Source: Bifidobacterium avesanii
GTDB lineage: Bacteria; Actinomycetota; Actinomycetes; Actinomycetales; Bifidobacteriaceae
NCBI RefSeq assembly: GCF_009299475.1
Contig: NZ_WBSN01000015.1
Coordinates: 1-64,000 of the forward strand
Reading direction: 5' to 3'
DNA length: 64,000 nt
Shown here piece after piece: positions 1 to 10,548 of the stretch. Each line of letters begins with the position of its first letter. The first letter of the stretch is position 1. Below the pieces are notes generated by a model that was given only the letters and a program-made list of their open reading frames with translations, ran no database searches and was not told the origin of the DNA. Made by a program: the position numbers and the translations under genes.

Positions 1-161
1 GGGGATGCGGGCGGGGGCGGGTAAGCATAAACGGATGGGCGCGGCCGGATCGCCGCCCGCAATCTCGACCGCGAACCGCATCCGCCAGCCACGCCCGCGG
101 TCCACCAATCGGACTACTTGTGTCGGAAATGTGAAGATGTGACGCGGTTATCTTGACGTTT

Positions 162-170
162 TGCCATAAT
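162..170 (+). promoter_or_regulatory. possible extended -10 promoter of the opp operon
   Basis: TGC followed by CATAAT resembles an extended -10 element about 100 bases before oppB. The surrounding 110-250 region is clearly more AT-rich than the genes around it. I see no convincing -35 box at the usual distance, so the exact start of transcription is uncertain. Confidence 0.3.
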
Positions 171-260
171 CTCGTCGCGTCTGTTTACATTGGGTGGCTA
201 TTATGTGAACGGCTCGAAAACGATAGTCGCAGCACTTAGGTCTCTATATAAGGAGGAAGG

Positions 261-281
261 ATGGCACCAGCGTCATGCTGA
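261..281 (+). promoter_or_regulatory. six-codon leader ORF overlapping the oppB start
   Basis: The strong ribosome-binding sequence AGGAGGAAGG (251-260) sits directly before an ATG at 261 that opens a mini-ORF reading M-A-P-A-S-C-stop. The oppB ATG at 275 lies inside this mini-ORF in another frame, and the TGA at 279-281 lies just after it. For oppB itself the AGGAGG is about 18 bases away, which is too far for normal initiation. The layout suggests oppB is translated by coupling to the mini-ORF. The sequence shows the arrangement; the coupling is inference. Confidence 0.4.
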
Positions 282-1258
282 AATTCATCGCCAAGCGCCT
301 CGCCAATTACGTCGTCATGCTGTTTGTGGCGGTGTCTTTTACCTACTTCATGGCGTCCGCCTTCATGCATCCGCGCTCGAACTACGAAGCGCGCACCCCC
401 CGCCCGCCTCAGGACTCCATCGAGCGCACGCTTGATCTGGCGAATGTGAACGACCACACGCCGGTCCTCGAGCGCTACTGGAACTGGCTCACCGCCATCG
501 TCACCCGCTGGGATTGGGGCAAGTCCCCGACGCTGGAGTCGGTGAACGGCGCGATCGCCCCGCGAATCCTCGCCTCCACCGAGCTGGTGACCCTGTCCAC
601 CGTGCTGTCCATCGTGCTCGGCGTGGCCCTCGGCATCTACACCGCCCAGCGCCAGTACAAGTGGCAGGACCGCGTGTTCACCATCACCGGCACGTTCTTC
701 ATGGTCATCCCGTCCGCCGTGCTCGCGCTGCTCATCGTGCTCATGGCCATCGCCGTGAACGACACCGCCGGCTTCCGCCTGTTCTACGTGACCGGCCTGT
801 CCAGTTACACGGGCGACAACTGGGGTCTGAGAATAACCGACTTCCTGCAGCACATCATCCTGCCGACCATCTCGCTGACCCTGCTCGGCATGGTGGGCTA
901 CCACCTGACCCAGCGCACCTACCTGCTCGACGAGCTGCACGCCGACTACGTGCGCACCGCCCGCATGAAGGGCCTCACCCGCCGTCAGGCCGTGCGCCGC
1001 CACGCCCTGCGCGCCTCCCTGATCCCGACCGCCGTGAACGTGGCCTTCTCCATTGCCTCCGTGTTCACCGGCGCCGTCATCACCGAGTCGATCTTCGCGA
1101 TCAACGGTCTGGGCCGCTACTTCATCACCGCCATCAACAACAATGACATCAACGCCTCGGTCGCCATCGCCGCGTTCGGCGGCGTGTGCACCCTGACCGG
1201 CGCGCTGCTGGCCGATATCTTCTCGGCGTGGCTCGATCCGCGCATCAAGATGAGCTGA
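275..1258 (+). CDS. oppB: oligopeptide ABC transporter permease, OppB type
   Basis: This 327-residue integral membrane protein is one of the two permeases of a peptide importer (binding-protein-dependent permease family). An N-terminal membrane anchor is followed by a large extracellular segment (about residues 30-105) and then the conserved permease core. The EAA loop that docks on the ATPase is visible near residue 220 (DYVRTARMKGL). The start MLKFIAKR is conventional for OppB/DppB. oppC follows after 22 bases and oppDF overlaps oppC, so the three form one operon. Two substrate-binding lipoproteins lie downstream. The exact peptide substrate cannot be read from the sequence. Confidence 0.9.
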   Translation: MLKFIAKRLANYVVMLFVAVSFTYFMASAFMHPRSNYEARTPRPPQDSIERTLDLANVNDHTPVLERYWNWLTAIVTRWDWGKSPTLESVNGAIAPRILASTELVTLSTVLSIVLGVALGIYTAQRQYKWQDRVFTITGTFFMVIPSAVLALLIVLMAIAVNDTAGFRLFYVTGLSSYTGDNWGLRITDFLQHIILPTISLTLLGMVGYHLTQRTYLLDELHADYVRTARMKGLTRRQAVRRHALRASLIPTAVNVAFSIASVFTGAVITESIFAINGLGRYFITAINNNDINASVAIAAFGGVCTLTGALLADIFSAWLDPRIKMS

Positions 1259-1280
1259 CGCAGGGGGAGAGAAACCAACC

Positions 1281-2218
1281 ATGACTGAAGCAACCGCATC
1301 ATCCGTCAAAGCCGGCAAGGCCGAGTCCAAGGACGGCAAGAAGAAGGAAGTCAAGCACCTGAGCTACGGCGCGCTCATCGCCCGCCGCTTCTTCCGCCAG
1401 CCGTCCGCCGTCGTGGGCGTCGTGATTCTGGCCGTCCTCATCTTCTTCGCCCTCTTCGGCTCCTACGTGGGCCAGTGGGGCTACGACGAGCCCGACTTCA
1501 TGGCCCTCGCCGCCCCGCCCAGCTCCTCGCACTGGCTGGGCACCGACCCGGGCGGCTCCGACCTGTACGCCCTCGTGGTGCACGGCCTCGGCAAGTCCCT
1601 GCTCATCGGCGTGATCACCTCCGTGGCCACCATGGCCATCGCGTCCATCTACGGCACAGCCATCGCCTTCTTCGGCGGCTGGGTGGAGCGCGTGGGCATG
1701 TGGATCCTCGACTGCCTGCTCGTGATCCCGTCCTTCCTGCTCATCGCCATGCTCGTGCGCGCCGCGAACGCCAAGGCCGGCTGGATCTGGCTGGTCGTCG
1801 GCCTGACCGCCTTCGGCTGGGTGGGCTACGCGCGAATCATCCGCACCATGACCCTGTCCCTGCGCGAGCGCGACTACATCAAGGCCGCCCGCTTCATGGG
1901 CGTCGGCTCGTTCAAGATCATCCTGCGCCACCTCGTGCCGAACCTGGCGTCCATGATCATCATCAACACCGTGCTCGGCGTGGTCGGCGCGGTCAACTCC
2001 GAGACCGCCCTGTCGTTCCTGAGCGTCGGCATCAAGCCGCCGGACACCTCGCTCGGCGCCATCCTGCAGACCGGCCAGTCCACCATCCAGACCGCGCCGT
2101 GGATTCTGCTGGTGCCGTCCGTCGCGCTGATCCTGCTCACGTTCAGCATGCAGCTCATCGGCGACGGCCTGCGCGATGCCCTTGATCCGAACTCCGCAGC
2201 CGGTGGAAAGGTTGGTGC

Positions 2219-2222
<4 letters not shown>
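1281..2222 (+). CDS. oppC: oligopeptide ABC transporter permease, OppC type
   Basis: This 313-residue second permease subunit pairs with OppB in the membrane. It has a basic cytoplasmic N-terminus (about residues 1-40), a first membrane span near residues 45-65, a loop carrying the OppC-typical HWLGTDPGGSDL motif, and a permease core with an EAA loop around residue 198 (RDYIKAARFMGV). A GGGGAGAG ribosome-binding site precedes the ATG. Its stop codon overlaps the GTG start of oppDF (GTGA), which implies translational coupling and balanced subunit production. Confidence 0.9.
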
Positions 2223-4441
<2,219 letters not shown>

Positions 4442-4470
4442 GCGTCAGAACCGTCGCGGCACGGCGTCAA

Positions 4471-4496
4471 GGCTCCCCGAAAGGGGAGCCTTTTTC
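4471..4496 (+). terminator. rho-independent terminator of oppBC-DF
   Basis: A GGCTCCCC / GGGGAGCC stem with a short loop is followed by five T residues. It sits 30 bases after the oppDF stop. The rest of 4497-4777 holds no gene that I can support; it is the upstream region of the first binding-protein gene, and I could not assign a clear promoter in it. Confidence 0.85.
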
Positions 4497-4777
4497 ATTG
4501 CGCCGAACATGGCGGGCGGCATTGCGTGGTTTGCCGCGCCGGACTCGCGCGGGGGAGGGGAGCGTTCCGCGTTCCGCTATGCGGACAGAAGTGCGAATAG
4601 TGGCATTCCCTTAGAAAACACTGGGGTTTCTCCGCAAGGACGCCCTGCGGTTCACCGTCCCGTAACATACGGCTGACGATCCCATCCCATACTCCGAGAC
4701 ACATCCGCGGACGCGGGCGGCCGCATCGCCATACGATCGTCGCTTCTCTCCGCGGCCCGGCAGAGAAAGGAACTCCC

Positions 4778-6532
4778 ATGGGATTCAAGTCACAGGCCAC
4801 CAAGGCCATGGCGCTCGTCGCGTCCATGGCGGCCGTCGTGGCCCTCGCCGCGTGCGGCGGCAACGGCGGCAACACCGCCACGTCCGGCACCGCCGTCACC
4901 GAGGAGCCGCAGGCGGGCGTCGAGTCGAACTACACCGGCACCTTCCCGAAGCCCGCGCAGGGCAAGGCCTACAACAACCCGACCGACCGCGACAAGGTCA
5001 AGGACGGCGGCACGCTGACGCTGGGCATCGGCGAGATCGGCCCCGACTGGAACATGCAGTCCGTCAACGGCAACTCCGTGGACATGTCCGACCTGTGGGC
5101 GTTCTACATGCCGCAGCTGTACACGTACTCCGCCGACGGCGGCACCGTGGAGCCCAACACCGACTACCTGACCAAGGTCGAGCAAACCAGCGACAGCCCG
5201 GAGACCATCGTCTACACGCTCAACGACAAGGCCACGTGGAACGACGGCACGCCGATCGACTACACCGCCTTCGTGGCGACGTGGAAGGCCATGAACGGCG
5301 AGGACTCCAACTACACGCCGGCCTCCACCGACGGCTACCGCGACATCGCCTCCGTGGAGCGCGGCTCCACCGACAAGGAGGTCAAGGTCACCTTCAAGAC
5401 GCCGTTCTACCCGTACCAGACGCTGTTCGCCAAGCTCCTGCCCCCGCAGTCCGCCAGCGCCGACACGTTTGTCAACGGCTGGCAGAAGAACCCGCACTCC
5501 GAATGGGGCGCCGGCCCGTACAAGGTCGAGTCCTTCTCCGACACCGAGGTCGTGTTCACCCCGAACGAGAAGTGGTGGGGCAACAAGGCCAAGCTCGACA
5601 AGGTCACGTTCCGCCAGATGGAGGACTCCGCCGAGATCAACGCCTTCAAGAACGGCGAGATCGACGCCGCGCTCGTCGGCACCGCGGACAAGCTCAAGAC
5701 CGTGAAGTCCATGGACAACGTGCAGATCCGCCGCGCCTACGGCACCTCGGTCTCCACCTACACCATCAACACCAAGAACGTGCCGGACGTCAACGTGCGC
5801 AAGGCCCTCGTGCAGGCCATCGACCGCGCGTCCCTCGCCTCCATCGGCTACGCCGGCACCGAGTGGACCCCGGACGCGCTGCCCGGCTCCGTGCTGATCC
5901 CGACCTTCCAGAAGGGCTATGAGGACAACATGCCCGCGGACGCCGCCTTCTCCGCCGACAACGCGAAGAAGACCCTCGAGGCCGCCGGCTACACGCTCGG
6001 CTCCGACGGCTACTACGCCAAGGACGGCCAGACGCTCGACCTCAAGTACACCACCTTCTCCGACAGCGCCACCACCAAGGCCGTGACCAACGCCATCATC
6101 AAGATGGGCAAGGACGCGGGCATCAAGATCGAGGGCGACATCAAGGCGTCCGCCGACTTCTCCACCACGCTGTCCTCCGGCGACTTCCAGATCCTCGGCC
6201 TCGGCTGGGGCTCTTCCGACCCGTTCAACTACGTGTACGGCTGCCAGATCTACTGCTCCACCTCCGAGTCCAACTACTCGTTCACCGGCAACGACGACGT
6301 CGACTCCAAGATGCAGTCCATCACCGGCACCGAGGACGGCGCCGAGGCGCTGAAGAACTTCAACGAGGCCGAGAAGGAGGCCCAGAAGCTCTACGCGCAG
6401 ATCCCGTACTCCGCGCCGCCCATCACCATGGCGGTCAAGAAGGGGCTGGCGAACTTCGGCCCCGCCGGCTACGCCACCAGCTCCTACGGCATCCCGCTGT
6501 TCCACACCGAGGACATCGGCTGGACGGCGTGA
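4778..6532 (+). CDS. peptide ABC transporter substrate-binding lipoprotein (first copy)
   Basis: This 584-residue extracytoplasmic solute-binding protein belongs to family 5 (OppA/DppA). The signal peptide ends in the lipobox LAAC with Cys26 as the lipid-modified residue, followed by a Gly/Asn/Thr linker and the bilobal binding domain (for example LNDKATWNDGTPIDYTAF near residue 150). AGAAAGGA precedes the ATG at good spacing. It lies between terminators at 4471 and 6651, so it is its own transcription unit next to the opp permeases and probably feeds peptides to them. The next gene is a clear paralogue. Confidence 0.9.
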   Translation: MGFKSQATKAMALVASMAAVVALAACGGNGGNTATSGTAVTEEPQAGVESNYTGTFPKPAQGKAYNNPTDRDKVKDGGTLTLGIGEIGPDWNMQSVNGNSVDMSDLWAFYMPQLYTYSADGGTVEPNTDYLTKVEQTSDSPETIVYTLNDKATWNDGTPIDYTAFVATWKAMNGEDSNYTPASTDGYRDIASVERGSTDKEVKVTFKTPFYPYQTLFAKLLPPQSASADTFVNGWQKNPHSEWGAGPYKVESFSDTEVVFTPNEKWWGNKAKLDKVTFRQMEDSAEINAFKNGEIDAALVGTADKLKTVKSMDNVQIRRAYGTSVSTYTINTKNVPDVNVRKALVQAIDRASLASIGYAGTEWTPDALPGSVLIPTFQKGYEDNMPADAAFSADNAKKTLEAAGYTLGSDGYYAKDGQTLDLKYTTFSDSATTKAVTNAIIKMGKDAGIKIEGDIKASADFSTTLSSGDFQILGLGWGSSDPFNYVYGCQIYCSTSESNYSFTGNDDVDSKMQSITGTEDGAEALKNFNEAEKEAQKLYAQIPYSAPPITMAVKKGLANFGPAGYATSSYGIPLFHTEDIGWTA

Positions 6533-6553
6533 CGTCGGAACCGGTCCGTCCCC

Positions 6554-6612
6554 GCGGCGGTTTCCGCGGTGGTTTCCGCGGTGGTTTCCACAGCGGTCTT
6601 CCGCGGTGGTCT
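6554..6612 (+). repeat. short tandem repeats, about 12-bp unit
   Basis: About four to five imperfect copies of GCGGTGGTTTCC stand directly behind the first binding-protein gene and before its terminator. They carry no ORF of their own. Slipped-strand expansion is the simplest explanation. The rest of 6690-6847 is AT-rich upstream sequence of the second copy. Confidence 0.7.
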
Positions 6613-6650
6613 TGCAAGGAAACCGTGAAGATGTCCACATAATGGGCGTT

Positions 6651-6690
6651 ACGGGCGCATTCCACGACTCTGTGGGATGCGCCCGTTTTC
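6651..6690 (+). terminator. rho-independent terminator after first binding-protein gene
   Basis: A 15-bp stem (ACGGGCGCATTCCAC against GTGGGATGCGCCCGT, one G-T pair) with a 6-base loop is followed by TTTT. It separates the two binding-protein genes into different transcripts. Confidence 0.85.
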
Positions 6691-6847
6691 CGTGTCATTC
6701 CAACGAATGAGGGCCCCTTATACCACATCAAGCTGAAATATACAAGACACATAACTTGGTGTATGCTCACGGTTCTAGTTGCAAGATGTGAAATGGAGAG
6801 CACGGCGTGCGCAACTCATGCCGTGCGAAGAGAGGAATGCAACACTC

Positions 6848-8629
6848 ATGAAGTTTGCATCTATGCGTAAGGCGACGGCCCTGCTCGCTTCCGTGGCGGC
6901 GCTCGTCTCCCTCGCCGCGTGCGGTGGCAACGGCAACACCAACGCCGCCGTGAAGAACGACACGACGACCGCCGAGCCGTCCGAGGGCACCCCGATCAAC
7001 CAGGACTCCTACCCGATGCCTGATCCGACCTCGGCCTACAACAACCCGAAGGATCGCTCCGCCCTGAAGCAGGGCGGCACCCTGACCTTGGCCATCACCG
7101 AGATCGGCCCCGACTTCAACGCCCTGTCCGTCAACGGCAACACCTCCTACATGTCCGGCATCTGGAAGTTCTACATGCCGTCCATCTGGGACTACTCCGT
7201 GGACGGCTCCAAGGCCGAGCCGAACACCAACTACGTGACCAAGGTCGAGGAGACCTCCACCGACCCGGAGACCATCAAGTTCACCATCAACGACAAGGCC
7301 TCCTGGAACGACGGCACCCCGATCACCTGGAAGGACTTCTACGCGACGTGGAAGGTCTCCAACGGCGAGTCCGACAAGTTCACCCCGGCCATCACCACCG
7401 GCTACGACTCCATCGACTCCGTGAAGGCCGGCGCCAACGACAAGGAAGTTGTCGTCACCTTCAAGAACAAGTTCTACCCGTACCAGTCCGTCTTCCAGCA
7501 GCTGTACCCGTCCATGGCGTACGACGAGAGCAACCTGGACAAGACCGCCGACACCTATACCAACGGCTGGTCCAAGAACCCGCACGCCGATGAGTGGGGC
7601 GCCGGCCCGTACACCATCCAGTCCTTCGACGACACCCAGATCACCTTCGTGCCGAACCCGAAGTGGTGGGGCGACAAGCCGCTGCTGGACTCCGTCCAGT
7701 ACAAGCAGATGGAGCCCTCCGCCTCCATCAACGCCTTCAAGAACGGTGAGATCGACGGCTCCGGCGTCGGCACCGCCGATCGTCTGGCCACCGCCAAGAC
7801 CGTCGAGGGCGCCTACCTGCGTCGCTCCTACGACACCGGCGTGTCCACGCTGACCATCAACGCCAAGTCCGCCAACACCTCCGACGTGAACCTGCGCAAG
7901 GCGTTCGTCCAGGCCGTGGACCGCTCCCAGCTCGCCGCCATCGACTACAACGGCATGGATTGGACCGAGAAGGTTCCGGGCTCCGTGATCCTGCCGCAGT
8001 TCCAGGCCGGCTATGAGGACAACATGCCCGCCGACTCCGCCTTCTCCACCGACAACGCGAAGAAGACCCTCGAGGCCGCCGGCTACACCATGGGCTCCGA
8101 TGGCTACTACACCAAGGATGGCAAGACCGCCGGCTTCACCTACACCACCTTCTCCGACGCCGCCCAGACCAAGGCGAAGGCCCAGGCCATCCAGAAGATG
8201 GCCAAGGACGCCGGCATCAAGATCGACATCGACATCAAGGCGAGCTCCGAGTTCTCCAAGACCGTCGGCTCCGGCAACTGGGACATGATCGGCCTTGGCT
8301 GGTCCGCCTCCGATCCGTTCGTCTACTCCTCCAGCTCCTACCAGCTGTACGGCTCCGACTCCGAGTCCAACTACGGCTTCGTCGGTTCCTCCGAGGTCGA
8401 CGACATCCTGAAGAAGGTCGTGCAGACCGAGGACTCCACCGAGGCCATCAAGATGTTCAACGAGGCCGAGAAGAAGTACATGGAGAACTACGCCCAGATC
8501 CCGTTCGAGAACGGCTACATGATGTTCGCGTGCAAGAAGGGCCTCGCCAACTACGGCCCCGCCGGCTACGCGTCCAACCTGACCATGGGCATCCCGAACC
8601 ACACCGAGAACATCGGCTGGGAGAAGTGA
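6848..8629 (+). CDS. peptide ABC transporter substrate-binding lipoprotein (second copy)
   Basis: This 593-residue family 5 solute-binding lipoprotein is paralogous to the gene at 4778; both contain DNAKKTLEAAGYT followed by a GSDGYY segment and end in a similar HTE-IGW tail. The signal peptide MKFASMRK... ends in lipobox LAAC (Cys25). I chose ATG 6848 because a usual signal peptide starts there and AGAGAGGA lies upstream; an in-frame ATG at 6779 would add an unlikely hydrophilic 23-residue lead. Codon choice is slightly more biased than in its neighbours, which fits high expression. It probably extends the peptide range of the same OppBC-DF importer. Confidence 0.88.
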   Translation: MKFASMRKATALLASVAALVSLAACGGNGNTNAAVKNDTTTAEPSEGTPINQDSYPMPDPTSAYNNPKDRSALKQGGTLTLAITEIGPDFNALSVNGNTSYMSGIWKFYMPSIWDYSVDGSKAEPNTNYVTKVEETSTDPETIKFTINDKASWNDGTPITWKDFYATWKVSNGESDKFTPAITTGYDSIDSVKAGANDKEVVVTFKNKFYPYQSVFQQLYPSMAYDESNLDKTADTYTNGWSKNPHADEWGAGPYTIQSFDDTQITFVPNPKWWGDKPLLDSVQYKQMEPSASINAFKNGEIDGSGVGTADRLATAKTVEGAYLRRSYDTGVSTLTINAKSANTSDVNLRKAFVQAVDRSQLAAIDYNGMDWTEKVPGSVILPQFQAGYEDNMPADSAFSTDNAKKTLEAAGYTMGSDGYYTKDGKTAGFTYTTFSDAAQTKAKAQAIQKMAKDAGIKIDIDIKASSEFSKTVGSGNWDMIGLGWSASDPFVYSSSSYQLYGSDSESNYGFVGSSEVDDILKKVVQTEDSTEAIKMFNEAEKKYMENYAQIPFENGYMMFACKKGLANYGPAGYASNLTMGIPNHTENIGWEK

Positions 8630-8679
8630 GCCTAGCGGCTTGACCTCCTGACCACCGGTTTCGGTCGGTTTGCCGGCAA

Positions 8680-8716
8680 CGGCCCCGCGGATTGATTTCC
8701 GCGGGGCCGTTGCTTT
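8680..8716 (+). terminator. rho-independent terminator after second binding-protein gene
   Basis: A 12-bp perfect stem (ACGGCCCCGCGG / CCGCGGGGCCGT) with an 8-base loop is followed by a T-containing stretch (TGCTTTAAT). It lies 50 bases after the stop codon. Confidence 0.8.
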
Positions 8717-8738
8717 AATGTTGCTTTATGCGCGCGTG

Positions 8739-8771
8739 AAAAACCACATAAAAACCACATAAAAACCACAT
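8739..8771. repeat. three perfect 11-bp tandem repeats
   Basis: AAAAACCACAT is repeated three times without change between two terminators. The period is near one helical turn, so the A-tracts would be in phase and the DNA may be bent. No function can be assigned. Confidence 0.8.
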
Positions 8772-8776
8772 AAAAA

Positions 8777-8814
8777 CGGGGTCTTCCCTTCCATCGCGGG
8801 AAGGGAAGACCCCG
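8777..8814. terminator. bidirectional terminator between convergent genes
   Basis: A perfect 16-bp stem (starting CGGGGTCTTCCC) with a 6-base loop is flanked by AAAAA on the left and TTTT on the right. It can therefore terminate the plus-strand binding-protein transcript and the minus-strand pepC transcript, whose stop lies 43 bases away. Confidence 0.9.
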
Positions 8815-8856
8815 TTTTGCGTGCGTAAGGGCGGGTCGCCGATTACCGGGTCGGGC

Positions 8857-10290
8857 TCAGCGGCAGATGCGGGAGATCGGCTCCCACGGCTCAAGCTCGA
8901 CGGGCTCGGTCTCGAGCGCCTTCAGGGTGTCCGCGTCCAGATACTCCTTGCGGATGATGATCTCCTGCACGAAGCGGTCGAACCACTCGCCGGACGCCAC
9001 GTAGTAGCCGTCCACGCCGTTCTCCTTGCCCCAGGAGTTCTCCACCTTCCAGCGGTCGGGCTCGCCGGCCCCGTCGAGGTTCACGCCGGTGAGGGTCATG
9101 GCGTGGTTCGACGGGCTGTCCTGGTATTCGAGGCCCTGCGCCTTGTCGAACGTGAACTCGGTGCCGAACAACTCGTCCACGCGCACGGTGGCCTTGTCGA
9201 AGATGCCGGCCTTGCGCAGCGAGAACTGCATGCAGTCGCAGGCGAACCAGATCGGATGGCCGGCGCTGAGCTGGTCCACGGCGGCCTTGCGGAACACGTC
9301 GAGCGGCACGTTGACGAACTCCATCGAGCCGGCCTCGGCCACATTGCCCTCCCACTTGAGGGCGTAGCGGCGGTAGTACGGGCGGTTCGCGAGCGGGGCG
9401 TTCGTCAGGGAGACGAAGTCGTCCAGATCCTGGCCCACGTACTTGGCGTAGAACTCCTGCGGGGTGATGCCGTGCTCCACGATCTGCCTGCGCGCGTCGA
9501 TGCCGGAGTGCGCCGCGTCCTTCTTGTCGGAGTCCTTGGCCGCGTCCGTGTCCTTCTTGTCGTCGTCGCCGTCCTTGACGCGCAGCAGCACGTCGAACGC
9601 GGCCGGCGGCTCGCCCAGCGCGATCGCGCAGATGCGGTAGACCGTGCCCATCATCTCGGTCTTCATGGCGCGCAGCTCGTCCTCGGACTTGCCGGCCTTG
9701 TGGGCGTCGCGCAGCTCGGCGGCGAACTCGCGCACCTTGGTGGTCAGGTACTGCTCGAACGCGCCGGAATCCTTGGAGTTCGCGCTCTCCGGGTAGGCGT
9801 CCTTGGGAACGAGGCCGTACTTCTTCACGAGGTTGACGAACATCTGCCACCAGCCGCCGTCACCCACCGGGTAGCCGTTGACCTCCTGGAACAGGCGGCT
9901 GTCGGTCGGCTCGTCGAGGGTCTTGAGGATGTTCTCGAGGTAGTGGTTGGCCTTCTCGATCTTGTCGTAGAAGAACAGGTAGGTCTCGGAGAACTCGAAG
10001 TCCTCGAGGTTCCACTTGTGCATGAGCTCGTAGCGCAGGGTGTTCAGCGAGGCGAACATCCAGCAGCGGCCGGAGTGGCGCTGGTTGGTGATCGAACCCT
10101 GCTTGAGCTCCACGGAGAACGTGCGGGGCAGCGCGCGCACGCCGCGGTAGGCGGTGGCGGCCTCGAGGATGCCGTTGGAGACGGACGCGTTGGCGGCGAC
10201 CAGATTGGCGCGGTCCGCGTTGAACGCCTCGGAGTACTGCTTGAGCTGCTCCGGCGTGATGGCCAGGGCTTCAGGCTGGGCCTGAGACAT
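8857..10290 (-). CDS. pepC: aminopeptidase C (bleomycin hydrolase family, C1B)
   Basis: This 477-residue cytoplasmic cysteine aminopeptidase removes N-terminal residues from imported peptides. The catalytic cysteine is in GRCWMFAS (Cys76), the histidine in NHAMTL and the asparagine in ENSWG, which is the papain-like triad of PepC/BlmH. A Lys/Asp-rich insert near residues 236-262 (DGDDDKKDTDAAKDSDKK) is unusual for the family and looks like a surface loop. AAGAAAGGA precedes the ATG. The gene is convergent with the peptide-binding proteins and divergent from an S15 peptidase, so peptide uptake and breakdown are clustered. Confidence 0.93.
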   Translation of the reverse strand: MSQAQPEALAITPEQLKQYSEAFNADRANLVAANASVSNGILEAATAYRGVRALPRTFSVELKQGSITNQRHSGRCWMFASLNTLRYELMHKWNLEDFEFSETYLFFYDKIEKANHYLENILKTLDEPTDSRLFQEVNGYPVGDGGWWQMFVNLVKKYGLVPKDAYPESANSKDSGAFEQYLTTKVREFAAELRDAHKAGKSEDELRAMKTEMMGTVYRICAIALGEPPAAFDVLLRVKDGDDDKKDTDAAKDSDKKDAAHSGIDARRQIVEHGITPQEFYAKYVGQDLDDFVSLTNAPLANRPYYRRYALKWEGNVAEAGSMEFVNVPLDVFRKAAVDQLSAGHPIWFACDCMQFSLRKAGIFDKATVRVDELFGTEFTFDKAQGLEYQDSPSNHAMTLTGVNLDGAGEPDRWKVENSWGKENGVDGYYVASGEWFDRFVQEIIIRKEYLDADTLKALETEPVELEPWEPISRICR

Positions 10291-10548
10291 GGGGTTGCTT
10301 CCTTTCTTGGCAATGCCTGTGGTTGCGGGCCGTCGTGGCCCATTCCTCGAAGGAGTCTACCCGCCGCGCGTGAACTGCGTGGCGCGCGCACGCCGCGGCC
10401 CCGGGGACGCCGTTCGCAACGCCGTTCGCAACGCCGGGTGGACCGCATCCCGCATTGTTCATTTTGGGCGGCTACCATTTCTCAGGCATGCGGCGCCGCC
10501 CTGATTCATGGCGGCGCCGGTCCGACGACGTCTGGAGAGGATACGCGC

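Noticed and set aside
8821..10548. N-terminal extension of the S15 peptidase to 8821
   Set aside because: It is the antisense shadow of pepC; a strong ribosome-binding site fixes the start at 10549.
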